A stretch of DNA of 64,000 nucleotides. It comes from Aureobasidium sp. EXF-3400. Taxonomy: Eukaryota > Ascomycota > Dothideomycetes > Dothideales > Saccotheciaceae. The position numbers and the translations under genes were made by a program. The notes under the pieces are model-generated. The model made no database searches, was not told where the DNA came from, and saw nothing but the letters and a program-made list of their open reading frames with translations. This document shows, in pieces, positions 21,792 to 32,557 of the stretch; within the stretch, counting starts at the first letter, position 1, and every line of letters begins with the position of its first letter. The stretch lies in contig SWBL01000151.1 in NCBI GenBank assembly GCA_024195585.1, positions 50,942-114,941 on the forward strand, read 5' to 3'.

Positions 21792-22769
21792 CTACAGAGA
21801 TTCCTCAATTTCTGCCACCTTATCCATAGCAGCCTTTACACCCTGTTTGATCTCCTCATTGACCGAAGCATAAGGATGGCGTGGAGCCAACTTCGCTTCT
21901 GCATCCTCGATACCTGCGGCAGTGGCAGAATAGCAAGCGACTGCATACTTGGTGGAGGCGATACCGCTCTTGCATGGGCTCTCCGCCAACGCTGCTTTCT
22001 GCTGGAGACTCATAGCCTCATCGAACTGTCCGGTCTTATAGAGGTGGTAAATCTTCGAAGTGAGTTTGGGGAACACATTTGCAAAGGCAGCAATGCAACC
22101 AGCGGATCCCGCAGCCAGGCCTCCAATAAGGAAGTCTGACTGACCACCGAATATGGCGAACTCCGAAGGATTGAAGGTCGCGGCCAGCCGAGTGATCTTG
22201 CCCACCGACGCGCACGTCAACTTCACGCCTACGACGTTAGATGTGCCGCTGGTTGCTTTCGACTCTTGAACAATAGCTGTCATAGCTTCCGAGTCGATGT
22301 CCACGCCATTGGTCACACCTGGAAAGTTGTAGATGACAACTGGGAGAGGCGATTGTGCAGCGAAGGTGGCAAAGAAACGCTTCACGACAGCCATAGTGGT
22401 CGCTTTGCCAAAGTATGCAGGAGGAAGCACGAGAACGTAGTCAGCTCCAGCCGCAGCAGCATCTTGCGCCAGTTCCAGGGATTGTTTAGTCGAATGAGCT
22501 CCCACGCCTACCATCAGAGGGTAGTTAGGACCGACGGCTGCGCGAGCGGTGGAGACCAGTTGCTTACGCTCCTCGCGAGTGAGCAAGAAGGCTTCGGAAT
22601 TGGTTCCTAGGATGACCAGACCAGCGAGTCCAGTGGTCGAGAGGTAGGCAAAATAACGAAACTGTGCATCGAGGTCGAGGGAGTCATGTTCATGATTGAA
22701 GAATGTGATTGCAGGGCACCAAACACCAGAAGCAGGGATGCGGGTCTTGGAGCTGGTATGAGATGGCAT
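21792..22769 (-). CDS. 4-hydroxy-2-oxoglutarate aldolase / DapA-family lyase
   Basis: Class I (Schiff-base) aldolase of the dihydrodipicolinate-synthase family, intronless, 325 aa. Visible active-site features are the substrate loop GTNSEAF near residue 55, the catalytic Tyr147 in VIYNFPG and the Schiff-base Lys183 in VVGVKLTC. Fungi make lysine by the aminoadipate route and do not need DapA, so fungal members act in catabolism. Human HOGA1 in this family splits 4-hydroxy-2-oxoglutarate into pyruvate and glyoxylate, the final step of hydroxyproline breakdown. Other family options are sugar-acid aldolases (such as KDG or 2-keto-3-deoxygalactonate). The setting, beside P5CDH and divergent from an aspartate-type aminotransferase, favours the HOG aldolase reading. 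No clear presequence is seen. Confidence 0.88.
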   Translation of the reverse strand: MPSHTSSKTRIPASGVWCPAITFFNHEHDSLDLDAQFRYFAYLSTTGLAGLVILGTNSEAFLLTREERKQLVSTARAAVGPNYPLMVGVGAHSTKQSLELAQDAAAAGADYVLVLPPAYFGKATTMAVVKRFFATFAAQSPLPVVIYNFPGVTNGVDIDSEAMTAIVQESKATSGTSNVVGVKLTCASVGKITRLAATFNPSEFAIFGGQSDFLIGGLAAGSAGCIAAFANVFPKLTSKIYHLYKTGQFDEAMSLQQKAALAESPCKSGIASTKYAVACYSATAAGIEDAEAKLAPRHPYASVNEEIKQGVKAAMDKVAEIEESL

Positions 22770-23376
22770 CTCGTATTTTGAACAAGGACGATTAAATCAG
22801 TACTGGAGTGAGATGTCTGGACGGAAAACAGGAGGTCAAGTTATCATCAAATATCTGATGCTCAGACAAGTCGACATCTGAGATATCATGCGTAAGAAAC
22901 TGCAGGCTCGAGCAGTATTGCCGATACGGGTCACCCTCCGCTTGTCGGGGCATAGTAATGAGCTCTAGTTCACAGTCGGAAGCTGACCCGATAGCAGATA
23001 AATGATTCATCTGCAAGAATATGGGCTCAGAAGGTTCCTCCGAAATCTTGCAGGATGTACTTTCCTCATCTGGCTAATGCTATGTAGTTTGCCGTGAAAG
23101 ATTGGGGCAGCAACTTTGACCAAAGGCTTACAATCCATGGAGAGCAGGTTCCTTGCAACATCAGTTACAACAAGGTAGAAGACGACGCGAAATGCGTTAT
23201 CAATCATCATCCAGCGAAGTATTTCTCGGCAACGATTCCGGGTGGGCGTATCGATCGCCGCCTGCACCACCAATATCGAGCACGTGCAAGACCTGCCGAG
23301 TGGCAATGTATAAGATGTGTAAAATGATATGATAGTTTCGATCACGAGCCGCTGGTACATCCTGCTGCGGACCATT
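22770..23376. promoter_or_regulatory. divergent promoter, aldolase/aminotransferase
   Basis: The aldolase (-) and the aminotransferase (+) start 607 bases apart and share this region. Two GATA cores lie close together at 22990-22993 and 22997-23000 (cgatagcagataaat), the second being a perfect AGATAA, suited to AreA-type nitrogen control. One CCGG occurs at 23238-23241. Function is inferred from motif and position only. Confidence 0.45.
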
Positions 23377-24993
23377 ATGGCTGTTACCTCGAATGCAACC
23401 ATGAGCAATGTCGCAATAACAAAGGCGGAGTCTTGGTTTGCCGCCGCCGAGTATGTTCCACCCGACCCGATCTTTGCATTGACAGCACAATATCTCCGAG
23501 ATTCTTTCCCTCTGAAAGTGAACCTTGGTCAAGGGACCTATCGTGATCATGATGGCAAGCCCTGGGTTCTTCCTTCGGTTCGGCAAGCACGAGAACAACT
23601 CCTTGCAGAGGGCTTGAATCATGAGTATTTGCCCATACTCGGCTTACATGATTTTCGCGAGAGAGCTGCTGAGACTGCTCTTGGATCAACTATATATGCT
23701 GAGAGAGAGAAGGTAAGCTTCGACCGACCTCGACAAGTTGTAATTCTCAAGTACTGATGTCTGACGCTGTTACTCTAGCTTGCAATCTGTCAAAGTCTTT
23801 CTGGTACAGGTGCCTTGCATCTGGTAGGGTTGCTCCTCAAGTCATGTAGAAGACCTCTGCCAAAAGTGTACATCCCAGAGCCTACATGGTCCAACCATCA
23901 CCAGGTGTTCAAATCCTTGGGCTTCGAATGCGAGTCAATTCCATACTACGATTACGAACACAAAACAATAGATTTGGGCTCCTACTTGTCAGTTTTGAAT
24001 AGTGCTGAAGAAGGGTCTATCTTCATCGTCCATGCTTGTGCTCACAACCCCACGGGCTGCGACCCTAGCAAAGCACAGTGGGATGAACTCGGTCAGGTCA
24101 TGAAGCGCAGGAATCTGTTTCCACTATTCGACGCAGCGTACCTTGGTTTCAATTCTGGCGACCTAGATGAAGATGCATTCGCAGTTCGTCATTTCATCGA
24201 TAAACTCAAGTTGGAAGCAGCAGTCTGTGTGTCTTTTGCAAAGAACATGGGCTTGTATGGTGAGTTTGACGGCACATTGGAGTCACAAGCATAAGTTGAC
24301 AATGGCATCTAGGAGAGCGGGTCGGCTGCGTTGTTATAGCTCTGAACAGCCAGGCAGTAGCCAGGAATACCCAATCCACACTGGAGATGCTACAGAGATC
24401 AGAGGTACGAGGAAATCCATGTCTGGACGCGCGGCGATGAGCTGCAGTCACTCAGTTGATCAAAAGCAACCAATAGACGCTGCAAAGGCTTTATATCTGA
24501 ACGCGTGCTGATTAGTCCTCCGCATACAGGTCTCTAATCCGCCTGCATTTGGCGCCAAGATTGCAAGCGTGGTGCTAGGATCAGAGAAACAGAGAAATGC
24601 ATGGTTCGAGGACTTGAAGACTATGAGCAGCCGGATCAGGGTCATGCGCGAAAGTCTCCATGATGCATTGATAGCTTGTGGTCAGTCAATCGCCCATATC
24701 TACCCTGACGTACTTCTAACAGAATCCAGAGGCTCCAGGTTCTTGGGACCACTTGAAACAGCAGACTGGTATGTTTGGATTTTTGGGTCTGTGCCCGGAG
24801 GTTGTCACAAAGCTCAGAGGTAAGCTTTTCGTGGACGTACACATTGGCAAAGCGATACTGAAACACTGTCCCAGAACAACATCACATCTACATGGCGAGC
24901 AATTCTCGGATTTCGATTGCAGGGCTAACTTCGAGCAACGTGCGATATGTTGCCTCTTGCATTAAGGAGTGTTTGGAAGAGGTCACACAATAA
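23377..24993 (+). CDS. aspartate-type aminotransferase, 6 exons
   Basis: PLP enzyme of class I aminotransferases, 422 aa. Exons are 23377-23712, 23779-24259, 24313-24404, 24530-24680, 24730-24819 and 24875-24993; all phases agree. Intron 3 (125 nt) is the longest. Key residues are visible: HACAHNPTG (Asn202), FDAAYLGF (Asp230, pyridine nitrogen), SFAKNMGLYG (Schiff-base Lys267), and SNSRISIAGL (carboxylate-binding Arg) near the C-terminus. The frame is open 16 codons further up (MIVSITSRWYILLRTIM), which could be a mitochondrial presequence. Animal mitochondrial GOT2 of this family converts 4-hydroxyglutamate to 4-hydroxy-2-oxoglutarate, the substrate of the aldolase next door. It therefore looks like a pathway-dedicated paralogue rather than the housekeeping enzyme. 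Confidence 0.92.
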
Positions 24994-25240
24994 TTGTGTT
25001 ATCATAAGTGACTCCCATATGTGCTCGAGATAGGCGAGGTGATAAGATCAACTCGAGTGAGCCAAGGTGCTGGAGATCGGATCCGTAGCCGTAGCCAAAG
25101 CTTGTATGATTGTGTATTTACGGACAAGACGCGGGTAGATAGTAGAAACAAGGTCTCGACATTTCTCTCTACATGAAGACAAGAAGAGCCCTGATGTTTT
25201 CTTGAGCATTGGATATCGTTACTGCACTTGAACCTCGACC

Positions 25241-26198
25241 ATGGAGCAAAGACAGCCGGTCTTGTATGAGCAAAAGACGACCAGTCGTCGGCATTGGAGA
25301 AACCTGGCCGGCGATATCGTCGCTGCCACAGCCTCTGCTGTTCTAATAACGCCCATAGTGGCTATCATCGACAGGTCGGTTCATAATACGTATTGGAAAG
25401 TAACCTATACTTACTCAATGGCGCAGAGCGATCGTGGAGCAGTCATCTACGAGACGCCCAATTCTACAGTGCCTTCGGCTAAACCTATCCAACGCCATCA
25501 GAACGCCTCGCCGCTTTGTCTTCTCTCGGCCGTTCGGCATTGTGTGGACACTGTACGCAGCAACATATGCAGTTGCCAACACGGTCGACACTCTCGCAAC
25601 CTCGAGCGGGAGTGGACACGTCAGTAGCATCGTGCTTGCATCAACGTGTTTGATCAATATCCCACTCGGGGTCTGGAAGGATCTCAGATTCGCCCAGCTT
25701 TTTGGCATCGGGAAGGTTTCCGTAGCAGTCGGTGCTGCTTCCGCAGCAGCGGCAGCACATATCTCTCAACCAAGGCGACTGCCGATATCGGCCACAATGG
25801 TCTTCCTCGCTCGGGACACGCTCACATTGTTTGGTTCGTTCACGTTGGCTCCGTGGCTAGCTGCGTCTTTGCCACATGACTTGACTGCTAATGTCCAGGC
25901 CCAAACCATCTTCACGCAATTGTCTGTGCCAGCTCTGACGCAAATCGGCGCAACACCGCTGCATCTTCTGGGTCTGGACCTCTGCAACACACCCTATCGC
26001 GTGCCTTGGCGGGCAAGGATGATACAGATCTCCCATTCTCTACTCTCGACGACCGCTGTACGGTGTGTCCGCATACTTCCAGCGTTCGGATTCGGATGTC
26101 TTACCAATACTGCCCTGCGAGATTGTCTGCATGACAAACGCGGAAATCCTGATGATGGCATCGACCCGAACAGAGCTGTATTATCTCAATCAACCTGA
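25241..26198 (+). CDS. polytopic membrane protein, function unknown
   Basis: Exons are 25241-25374 and 25427-26198 (52-nt intron, GTCGGT..GCGCAG), giving 301 aa. About six hydrophobic stretches are seen: DIVAATASAVLITPIVAIID, FGIVWTLYAATYAVANTVDT, IVLASTCLINIPLGVWKD, VSVAVGAASAAAAAHI, LTLFGSFTLAPWLAASL and a last one near CVRILPAFGFGCL. Basic residues sit between them (RAIVEQSSTRRP, RTPRRFVFSRP). I do not recognise the family; the layout suggests an organelle inner-membrane protein of a type seen in many filamentous fungi. It lies between the aminotransferase (248 bases upstream, same strand) and P5C reductase (convergent, 47 bases between stops). A role in moving a pathway intermediate across the mitochondrial membrane is only an inference from position. 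Confidence 0.78.
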
Positions 26199-26245
26199 TA
26201 AAGGAATTCAATGACATGATATACGTAGACTCTTCTCATGTCGAA

Positions 26246-27208
26246 CTAATGACGCGTATCATTGACGTGTGAACTGTCATCCATATGCCGAGCAATGGTG
26301 ACTGCTTCTCGAAGTGCGCGCCCAATGTGACCTCGTACCCCTGCTTCTTCCATGACCATGAGACCTCCGATCGTGCAACCTTCTGGTGAGGTTCCTTGAT
26401 CCTTGAGCAGCGCGGGATGGATACCGCTTTGCAGCAATGCAGCAGTGCCCTGCATCGCTTGGAAAGTCATGATATGAGCAGTTGATCTCGGGACGCCGAC
26501 TGCTACAGCAGCATCGATCAAGGCATCACAGATTACAGCGAAAAATGCTGGCGTGGACCCTCCCAATGCCGTCGTTGCGTCCATCAGCTTCGGCTCGATT
26601 TGCACGGTTTTGCCTATCTTCTGAAAAATCGACTCGGTGATTCTCATGTGTGAAGCTGGTGGCGAAGGATCCGATATCTCAATGGCAGTGAGTGATTGAG
26701 AAACTTGTGCTGCGATGTTTGGAAGGGTTCGCACGATGCAGGTGCGGCCTTCCATGTTTCCATCCGTGCATATGTCGCCATAGAGCGCAGTTTCCAACTT
26801 TTGGCGTGTCCAACCAGCTGCCACACTGATCAAAAGCTTATCTTTTAGAGCTTCTCGAAGCCCAGCCTTAGTCAAGACCCTTTGAACAGCCGACGGATCT
26901 ACTGCCAGAATGACAATGTGTGACTCTGATACGGCTTTGACGTTGTCGTTTCTGCAAATAGTGACCTTGTCGTTCAAACGAGTAAACTGTTGCTCCAGGC
27001 GTCGCTGCGAACCCTCGCTTCGTGCGCAAGCTATGAAACGAGTAATTCGCATGTCATCATTTTCGACTGGCTCAGCATTAACCAAGGTACTGAGGATAGG
27101 AGTTCCAAGATTGCCTGTCAAGAATTCTCTGGTCAGCGGCGCATGACCTACAAGCGAGGGGCATTAGATACCGCAACCTAAGAAACACAGCGTGGCGTCC
27201 TTTGGCAT
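26246..27208 (-). CDS. PRO3: pyrroline-5-carboxylate reductase
   Basis: NAD(P)H-dependent reduction of P5C to proline. A 37-nt first exon (27208-27172, MPKDATLCFLGC) is joined through a 57-nt intron to 27114-26246, giving 301 aa. The Rossmann dinucleotide site is completed across the junction (LCFLGCGNLGTPIL). The catalytic-domain signature is visible as the Pro-Gly/Ala-rich stretch GSTPAFFAVICDALIDAAV near residue 195 and GTSPEGCTIGGLMVMEEAGV near 260. The protein appears complete. Reductase of an oxidative pathway is unusual within its gene cluster; it may recycle P5C, remove toxic P5C, or act on a related imine such as a hydroxylated pyrroline carboxylate. Confidence 0.92.
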
Positions 27209-27610
27209 GATGAATTTGGGAGATGTGAAAGTGGCAGATTGCAGTAAGCCTCTTGGAGACGCGTGACCAAAAGTATTCAGCGTCTTCAACAAGTCCAATG
27301 ACTGAAGGCTTGATAGCGGGTGGCCTTCCGGGCTTGGGTGGGGTTGTGGCCCATATCCGGATGACGACTGATAAGGCAAGTCGGAATCCTTCCAAGCGTT
27401 CCGGTACCATCAAAACGACTTACATGCAGAGAAATAAGGTTCAAAGATAAGCGGAAGGTGGACATAGTCTCATACCACTGCCTGCGTGATGACTTGGTGC
27501 CACTCTTGGCATGTCATGTGTGTCTGGAACCGTGAACAGCGCTCATTTTGGAGGAAAGTGTTTGATTGTCTGCATTCTGCTATTGACTATCAACTAGAAA
27601 ATCCAGATAT
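27209..27610. promoter_or_regulatory. P5C reductase promoter region
   Basis: A 402-base gap between proline dehydrogenase (upstream, same strand) and P5C reductase. It carries three CCGG palindromes at 27328-27331, 27357-27360 and 27401-27404. CCGG pairs are the kind of site bound by the proline regulator PrnA in Aspergillus as I recall it, so this is a candidate operator region, not a proven one. Confidence 0.3.
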
Positions 27611-29153
27611 TTAAGATCTGGTGGCAGGAGAGATGAACAAAGCTTTGAACCGTTTCCAAAACTCGGCTCTCAAGGCCTTCAATTCATCTCCTGTCCTCGA
27701 AACTGCATCACGGTTCTCAACAGCTCTCCGAAGCAGATAAGCCAGACACTCGCTCATCGTGCCCCAAGTGGAACACTTGAAGACCTCGGGTGATGAACCC
27801 TTGTTGTCACGCAATTTCAGCAGTCCGAAACTGACCTGATCAGACATGCCCTGCAACTGGGCATACCCAACGGGAACAGTAGGCTCCGTCGCTCTCAGCC
27901 TTTTCTGGTGAAGATTGTGTGCACTGAATACGCTCTGCTTGTTGTGACTGGCTAGAAACAAATTGACCGAAGGGAATGGGCGGCTGCCTTGTGACCCAAA
28001 AGTACCCAGTTGTTGACTTAATGCGCCCTGTGCAATCGTGTCGTATGCATCATCCGTATCTTGCTTGGTATCATGGATCAGGGATCGTTCATCCGAGTTG
28101 ATGTAAGCACCCCTCACAAGCTTCAGGCCAAGAGTAAAACCTTCATCCCTAGCCAGAGTCAGATGTTTCTCCAAGGTCGTCGGGGTACTCTTCAGATAAG
28201 CTTGGTATGTGTTATACACGAGAGCCCGTCCATCGCGGTTGAACTTGCGCATGAGGTCGATGGTAGCGTCCATGATTCCCCATTGGAATCGCTGAGATTC
28301 GGCGTCAACGAGGATACGAGCATTGCGATTCTTACATTCAAGAGCAATCTCGTCAAGAGCATCGAGCATCTGCTGAGGCAACGGTCTTTTTTCAGCGAAC
28401 GCTTTGGTGACCTCTGGACCAGCGCCGGTCAATCTGAATCCACAAGTCAGCAATATGCCTCGGCAGAATTGGAGAGTCGACTTACTTTACTGCAAGATAA
28501 TCTGTCTCACCGAGCAAGTCAATTGTATCGAGCGTGCCTTTGCGCCAGGACTCGATATCGGCATTAACTACCACTTTAGGGTCCAGAGGCAGGGAGTTTT
28601 CTATGGATTCAAGAGCCGCCTCACCAACGCTGTGTTCAGTGCAAGTGCGATGATCAAAGACCGTTTCCTTGGCGAAAGTGAGCAATACTCCCTGGAAACC
28701 TAGGTCCTTGATTTGTTGGCAAGTCTTTTTGGTCTCGCCGCGTGTTTCTCCAGCACAGAACTGGTCGTAAAAAGTCTTCTTCAAAAAGGCATGAATCAGA
28801 GGGTTCTTGTCCACGTTCAGCAGAAATCCTCGACCCGGCTTTGACAGGAATGAGAGGATTGACAAGGAAGGGATGAGTAAGTAGCGCTTGGAAGAAATCG
28901 TTGCCACAAAGAGTGATCTCAAAAGCATCCTCGTTGGCAGAGCTGATAAGTCTCCTTGTTTCGAGCTGGCAATGTGTGACGGTCCAGTGTTAGCATCGGT
29001 TTGCAATGATGACGCGAATCGACGTCCCGATAGCTTTTGCGAGACCTGGACATAAGGCCTAGCCTGAGACCATGAACGAGAGCCTCGAGTGTGGAGAGGA
29101 GGAGTTTTATGTATCAAAGATGACTGAGAAGTTCTGCTTGGGAAGGGGCCCAT
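27611..29153 (-). CDS. PUT1: proline dehydrogenase (possibly hydroxyproline dehydrogenase)
   Basis: FAD enzyme of the mitochondrial inner membrane that oxidises proline to P5C; the animal paralogue PRODH2 acts on hydroxyproline. Exons are 29153-28486 and 28433-27611 with a 52-nt intron, giving 496 aa from the first in-frame ATG. The N-terminal 60 residues are rich in Ser, Arg and His and lack acids, as in a mitochondrial presequence. The PRODH barrel motifs are present: ILVDAESQRFQ, LKLVRGAYINSDERSL, FLASHNKQSVF, YAQLQGMSDQVSFGL, and the FAD/substrate end LLRRAVENRDAVSR with the paired arginines. The protein appears complete. It follows the regulator gene in the same direction (561 bases) and leads into P5C reductase. 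Confidence 0.95.
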
Positions 29154-29714
29154 GATTCGAGGAAAGAGCTGGGACAACGAAGTATGCGTGGCTGGTCAGC
29201 TCGCTGTGGAAACATCGATCTCATATCCTTGACCTCGAGATATGCTGCTTGTACCCCGACCAAAAGAACGCTCATCGGATAGCAAGCCGATGCACGAGAC
29301 GTAGCCTGCAGTGTGGTAGCATTACCCCCGCACGTCGATAGAAAAGCTATCTGCAGATAGTACCAATGATATGCGGATAGGCGGAGCGCAGTCGATCGCA
29401 GGTAGTAAGGATAACCTTCGGAGCTGGGGCTTGTTGGTTCCGCTGAGCGATTTGTATCCGTAGCTTCACCCGCTTGAACGTGCGCCTGGGATATTATTGC
29501 TTGAAACAGCATCAGAAGCCGGTCAAGAGGTAATCTTATAGACGTCAATTTGTGTAATAGATCGTTAAACATTGATATGATGTGGTGTCACATGACGATG
29601 CATATCACCACTTTGAGTAACGCTAGTGTCCATTCAACTTGGTGACCTCCCAGACCATGAGGAGAACATAACCATTCATTGTGCTAGCAAGTGCAATTTG
29701 GAAATCGTCTCTAT
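29154..29714. other. proline dehydrogenase promoter, no gene seen
   Basis: This 561-base interval holds the 3' flank of the regulator and the promoter of proline dehydrogenase. A single CCGG occurs near 29518. No other coding signal is supported. Confidence 0.4.
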
Positions 29715-32199
29715 TTACAGATTTGCCCAGTCAATGCCCTCAAAATCAATTGAATCTGCAACCTGGATCATCTGTTCCGTCGTCATAGTATACTGCCAAT
29801 TGGCATCACTGATATCGCAATCCATGAACGGTGGAAGTATACCTCCAGAGTTCTCGTCGCTAGTCGCGTTGACACGGTTTGATATGCAGGAGTCCGTTAT
29901 ACTAACCTGGCGATGACCCAGGGGCGCGGCTTGACTCAGAATTGTTTCCAGTTGTTGAAGTTCTAGTCTAAGGAAGCCTGCTACTCGGTTTCCACGAGTC
30001 GCCATTTCATCCAGAATACGATATGACAACTCAGCAAGCTGAATTTCCTCGCCCAGCAGAGAGGGGTCAATTACTGCGGCCATCAAGAGAATGACCGTCG
30101 AACTGAATGCAGCGTCGAGGTCAAAAGATAGGAAGCACTCTATATGTCATCAGCTACGATCTGGGGACCGGAGATGAGAAGTCAACGTACCAAGAAGACT
30201 CTCCTCCTGCAACTGAGCCAGTATCTTCAGGTTCTGGAATGCAGACTCGATACACATTATGACTAAAGGCTTGATTCCATCAAAGCGGCGATGATTTGGT
30301 GATCTGGATTGCAGACGTGCTTCCAACAGAGTATACAGTAATGGCCGTGTGGCGAGAATGATGCATTGATGATGGAGGACGTGGAGGTAAGCAGAGAGTC
30401 TCGAGATGCCGAACTCAGAATCGTCGGGAGAGAGCTCGAAACAGCCATGCAGCTGGTCCGTAATGTGTGCGATGTCCTTGAGTGCTTCCTTGATGTGCGA
30501 CACATATTGCCTGTTGAGACGTCCTTCACGGCCGTATACGTCTAAGTGCAGATATCAGCTTCAAAGATTCGAGGGGTGGATAGAGACATACTGTTTGATA
30601 TCTTGGCAATTGCGCGCGACAGTTTTACTTGTATCTCGAGAGCTGTCGCCCTGTACGGCGATTCAAGGTACAAAGGCAATTCTGCACTAATGTCCTCGTC
30701 ACGGATAGACGAAGGAACGCCCATGAGAGAAGACAGTTGCCTGTCCAACACGTACACTGTCCACCAAATCTTACGGCACCTTTGGACGAGTGGTTGTGGA
30801 ACATGCTGACTTTCCATGTTGGTATGCATGCCATGCTCGAGGGCTATGCGAAGTGCTTGACCGATCTGGAACGTAATCAGTCACTTTACAATACAAATCC
30901 TTTGCGCATGAACTGACAAGCTGGTATGCGGGACTGCGAAAGTCTAGTGAGTGCAGGTATAATGTTGCACAGCACAGAATCTCGATTGTCTCGATAGGAT
31001 GCAAGCACAAAAAGGTGACGTCTGGAAGGATTGCCATTGCCTGAACAAAAAATTCTCCTCCCGCTGGTCGTCTGCCTTTCGACGTGCGGGCCAGGAAAGC
31101 CTTCCCGAAAGCCAAGATGAGCAAATAATGAGTGTACCACAATGGCATAAGTCCAGACTTGTCCGCTGCAGGTTTGTGAAAGGTGGAAAACGAGTGCATG
31201 AAGCTCTCTTCATCGAAGAGGTGAAACATCTGACCGACATGGAACTTGGCAGCGTTGATCAGGTATATCGCATGGTCTGCCGTAGGTAAGGTCTTGACAT
31301 CTAAATTCAGAGAAGATTGCCCCGTCCTGAGACCATTCCAGCCAAGGTCGTAGGCTTCAGATTGGAAAAGAAGATTTTGAGGTGATAAAGGAGATCCTAG
31401 TATCTGTTCATGAGACATTGCAAGCACCCGACGGCCGAATGACCAGTTGGAGGACGTTCCGAGATAGACTAAGAAGTTATGTCAATGACCAATCTTTGAA
31501 CCAGATTTCCATCAAGGTTCACTCCCCAAGACCTACCCGGCATGCGACTGGCATGTGGCGTATAACTACATACACCCAATGCTAATGGGTTCATGAGTGC
31601 AGGCTCTGAAGATGATGAGCGTGTCTCAGAGGATACTTGAGGCTCCCTGCTGATGGCGGGTGTGACTGGTGTGACAAGCTGAACCGGCGGAACAGGTTCA
31701 TCCTGGGGGTCGTCGGTAGAGCTGGTCAGGTCGATTTGTGTGTCGTTGACATTATGACTATCGGTTTGAGGACCTTGGACTTCAACTGTAGGAGAGCCAA
31801 GGTATTGTTGTTGAGTGACAGCGTCCGAATTGACTGGATGGTCTGCAGAGGCCAGAAGAAGCTCGGGCTGTCCAGATGCGTCAAAATTTCCTTCGTAAAA
31901 AGCGACCTTGGCTTCCAATTGACTAAGACGACTGTCGCCAGTTAGTGTCGAGAGCGCATATGTTTCACGACGTTTTTTCACCTCTGAGTGACCAGTATCT
32001 TGCGCAGTCTGTCATCGACAGCACAAGTCAGATTCTTCTTGGTGCATTGGTCGCAGGGAAATCCCCCTCTGCACCGAATTTTTTGCTGGCGGCATCGGTC
32101 GCATCTGTTGATTGCTTAGCCGGAATTTGGTCCAAAGTGCTTGACATACGCATTGGGTGCTCTCTTTCTTGCCGAGTTTTGGCCGCCTTGTTTTTGCAT
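29715..32199 (-). CDS. Zn(II)2Cys6 transcription factor, 7 exons
   Basis: Pathway regulator candidate, 722 aa. Exons are 32199-32150, 32104-31982, 31931-31537, 31468-30918, 30865-30592, 30541-30191 and 30139-29715; all phases agree and introns are 45-68 nt. The zinc cluster is split by the first intron and reads APNACDRCRQQKIRCRGGFP, then CDQCTKKNLTC, preceded by a basic start (NSARKRAP). A leucine-type linker (RLSQLEAKVAFYE) follows. The fungal_trans domain is evident in VGQMFHLFDEESFMHSF and RKIWWTVYVLDRQLSSLMG. The C-terminus ends FEGIDWANL, an acidic-aromatic tail. It sits directly upstream of proline dehydrogenase, as prnA sits in the Aspergillus proline cluster, and is divergent from the flavoenzyme gene. 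Confidence 0.9.
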
Positions 32200-32557
32200 G
32201 GTTGAGAGGTGTTTGACAGCATCGGCAAGGCATCCGGCCCTTTTTGTCTCCTTGCGTGGTCAGCTTTGGCCGCGTCGGCCCCTTACCCCGCCCACGTCTG
32301 CGATAAGCCCCGCTCCACCTGCTTGGCACAAGACGACTCCCGCTTAGGTTCTTCGTTTCTGGCAAGGTTTCGGACACAGTATAGCTTCTACGACAGCATA
32401 TCATGCATCGTGGCCCACCGGATACCTTTCCGGAAGGTCTAAAGGGCGCTATCTTCCTTGCCTCCACGAGACTCAACTCCTGAACAGGATAAGAGAGTGA
32501 TGGTAGAACCCTCGGGTCAGACAACTATCACAAGAGCATACTCAATCATCCTCAACC
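32200..32557. promoter_or_regulatory. divergent promoter, regulator/flavoenzyme
   Basis: This 358-base interval separates the two start codons. It contains a CCGG-N8-CCGG arrangement at 32418-32433 (within caccggatacctttccggaa) and another CCGG at 32234-32237. Such CCGG pairs are typical binding sites of Zn2Cys6 dimers, so autoregulation is possible. Confidence 0.4.
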
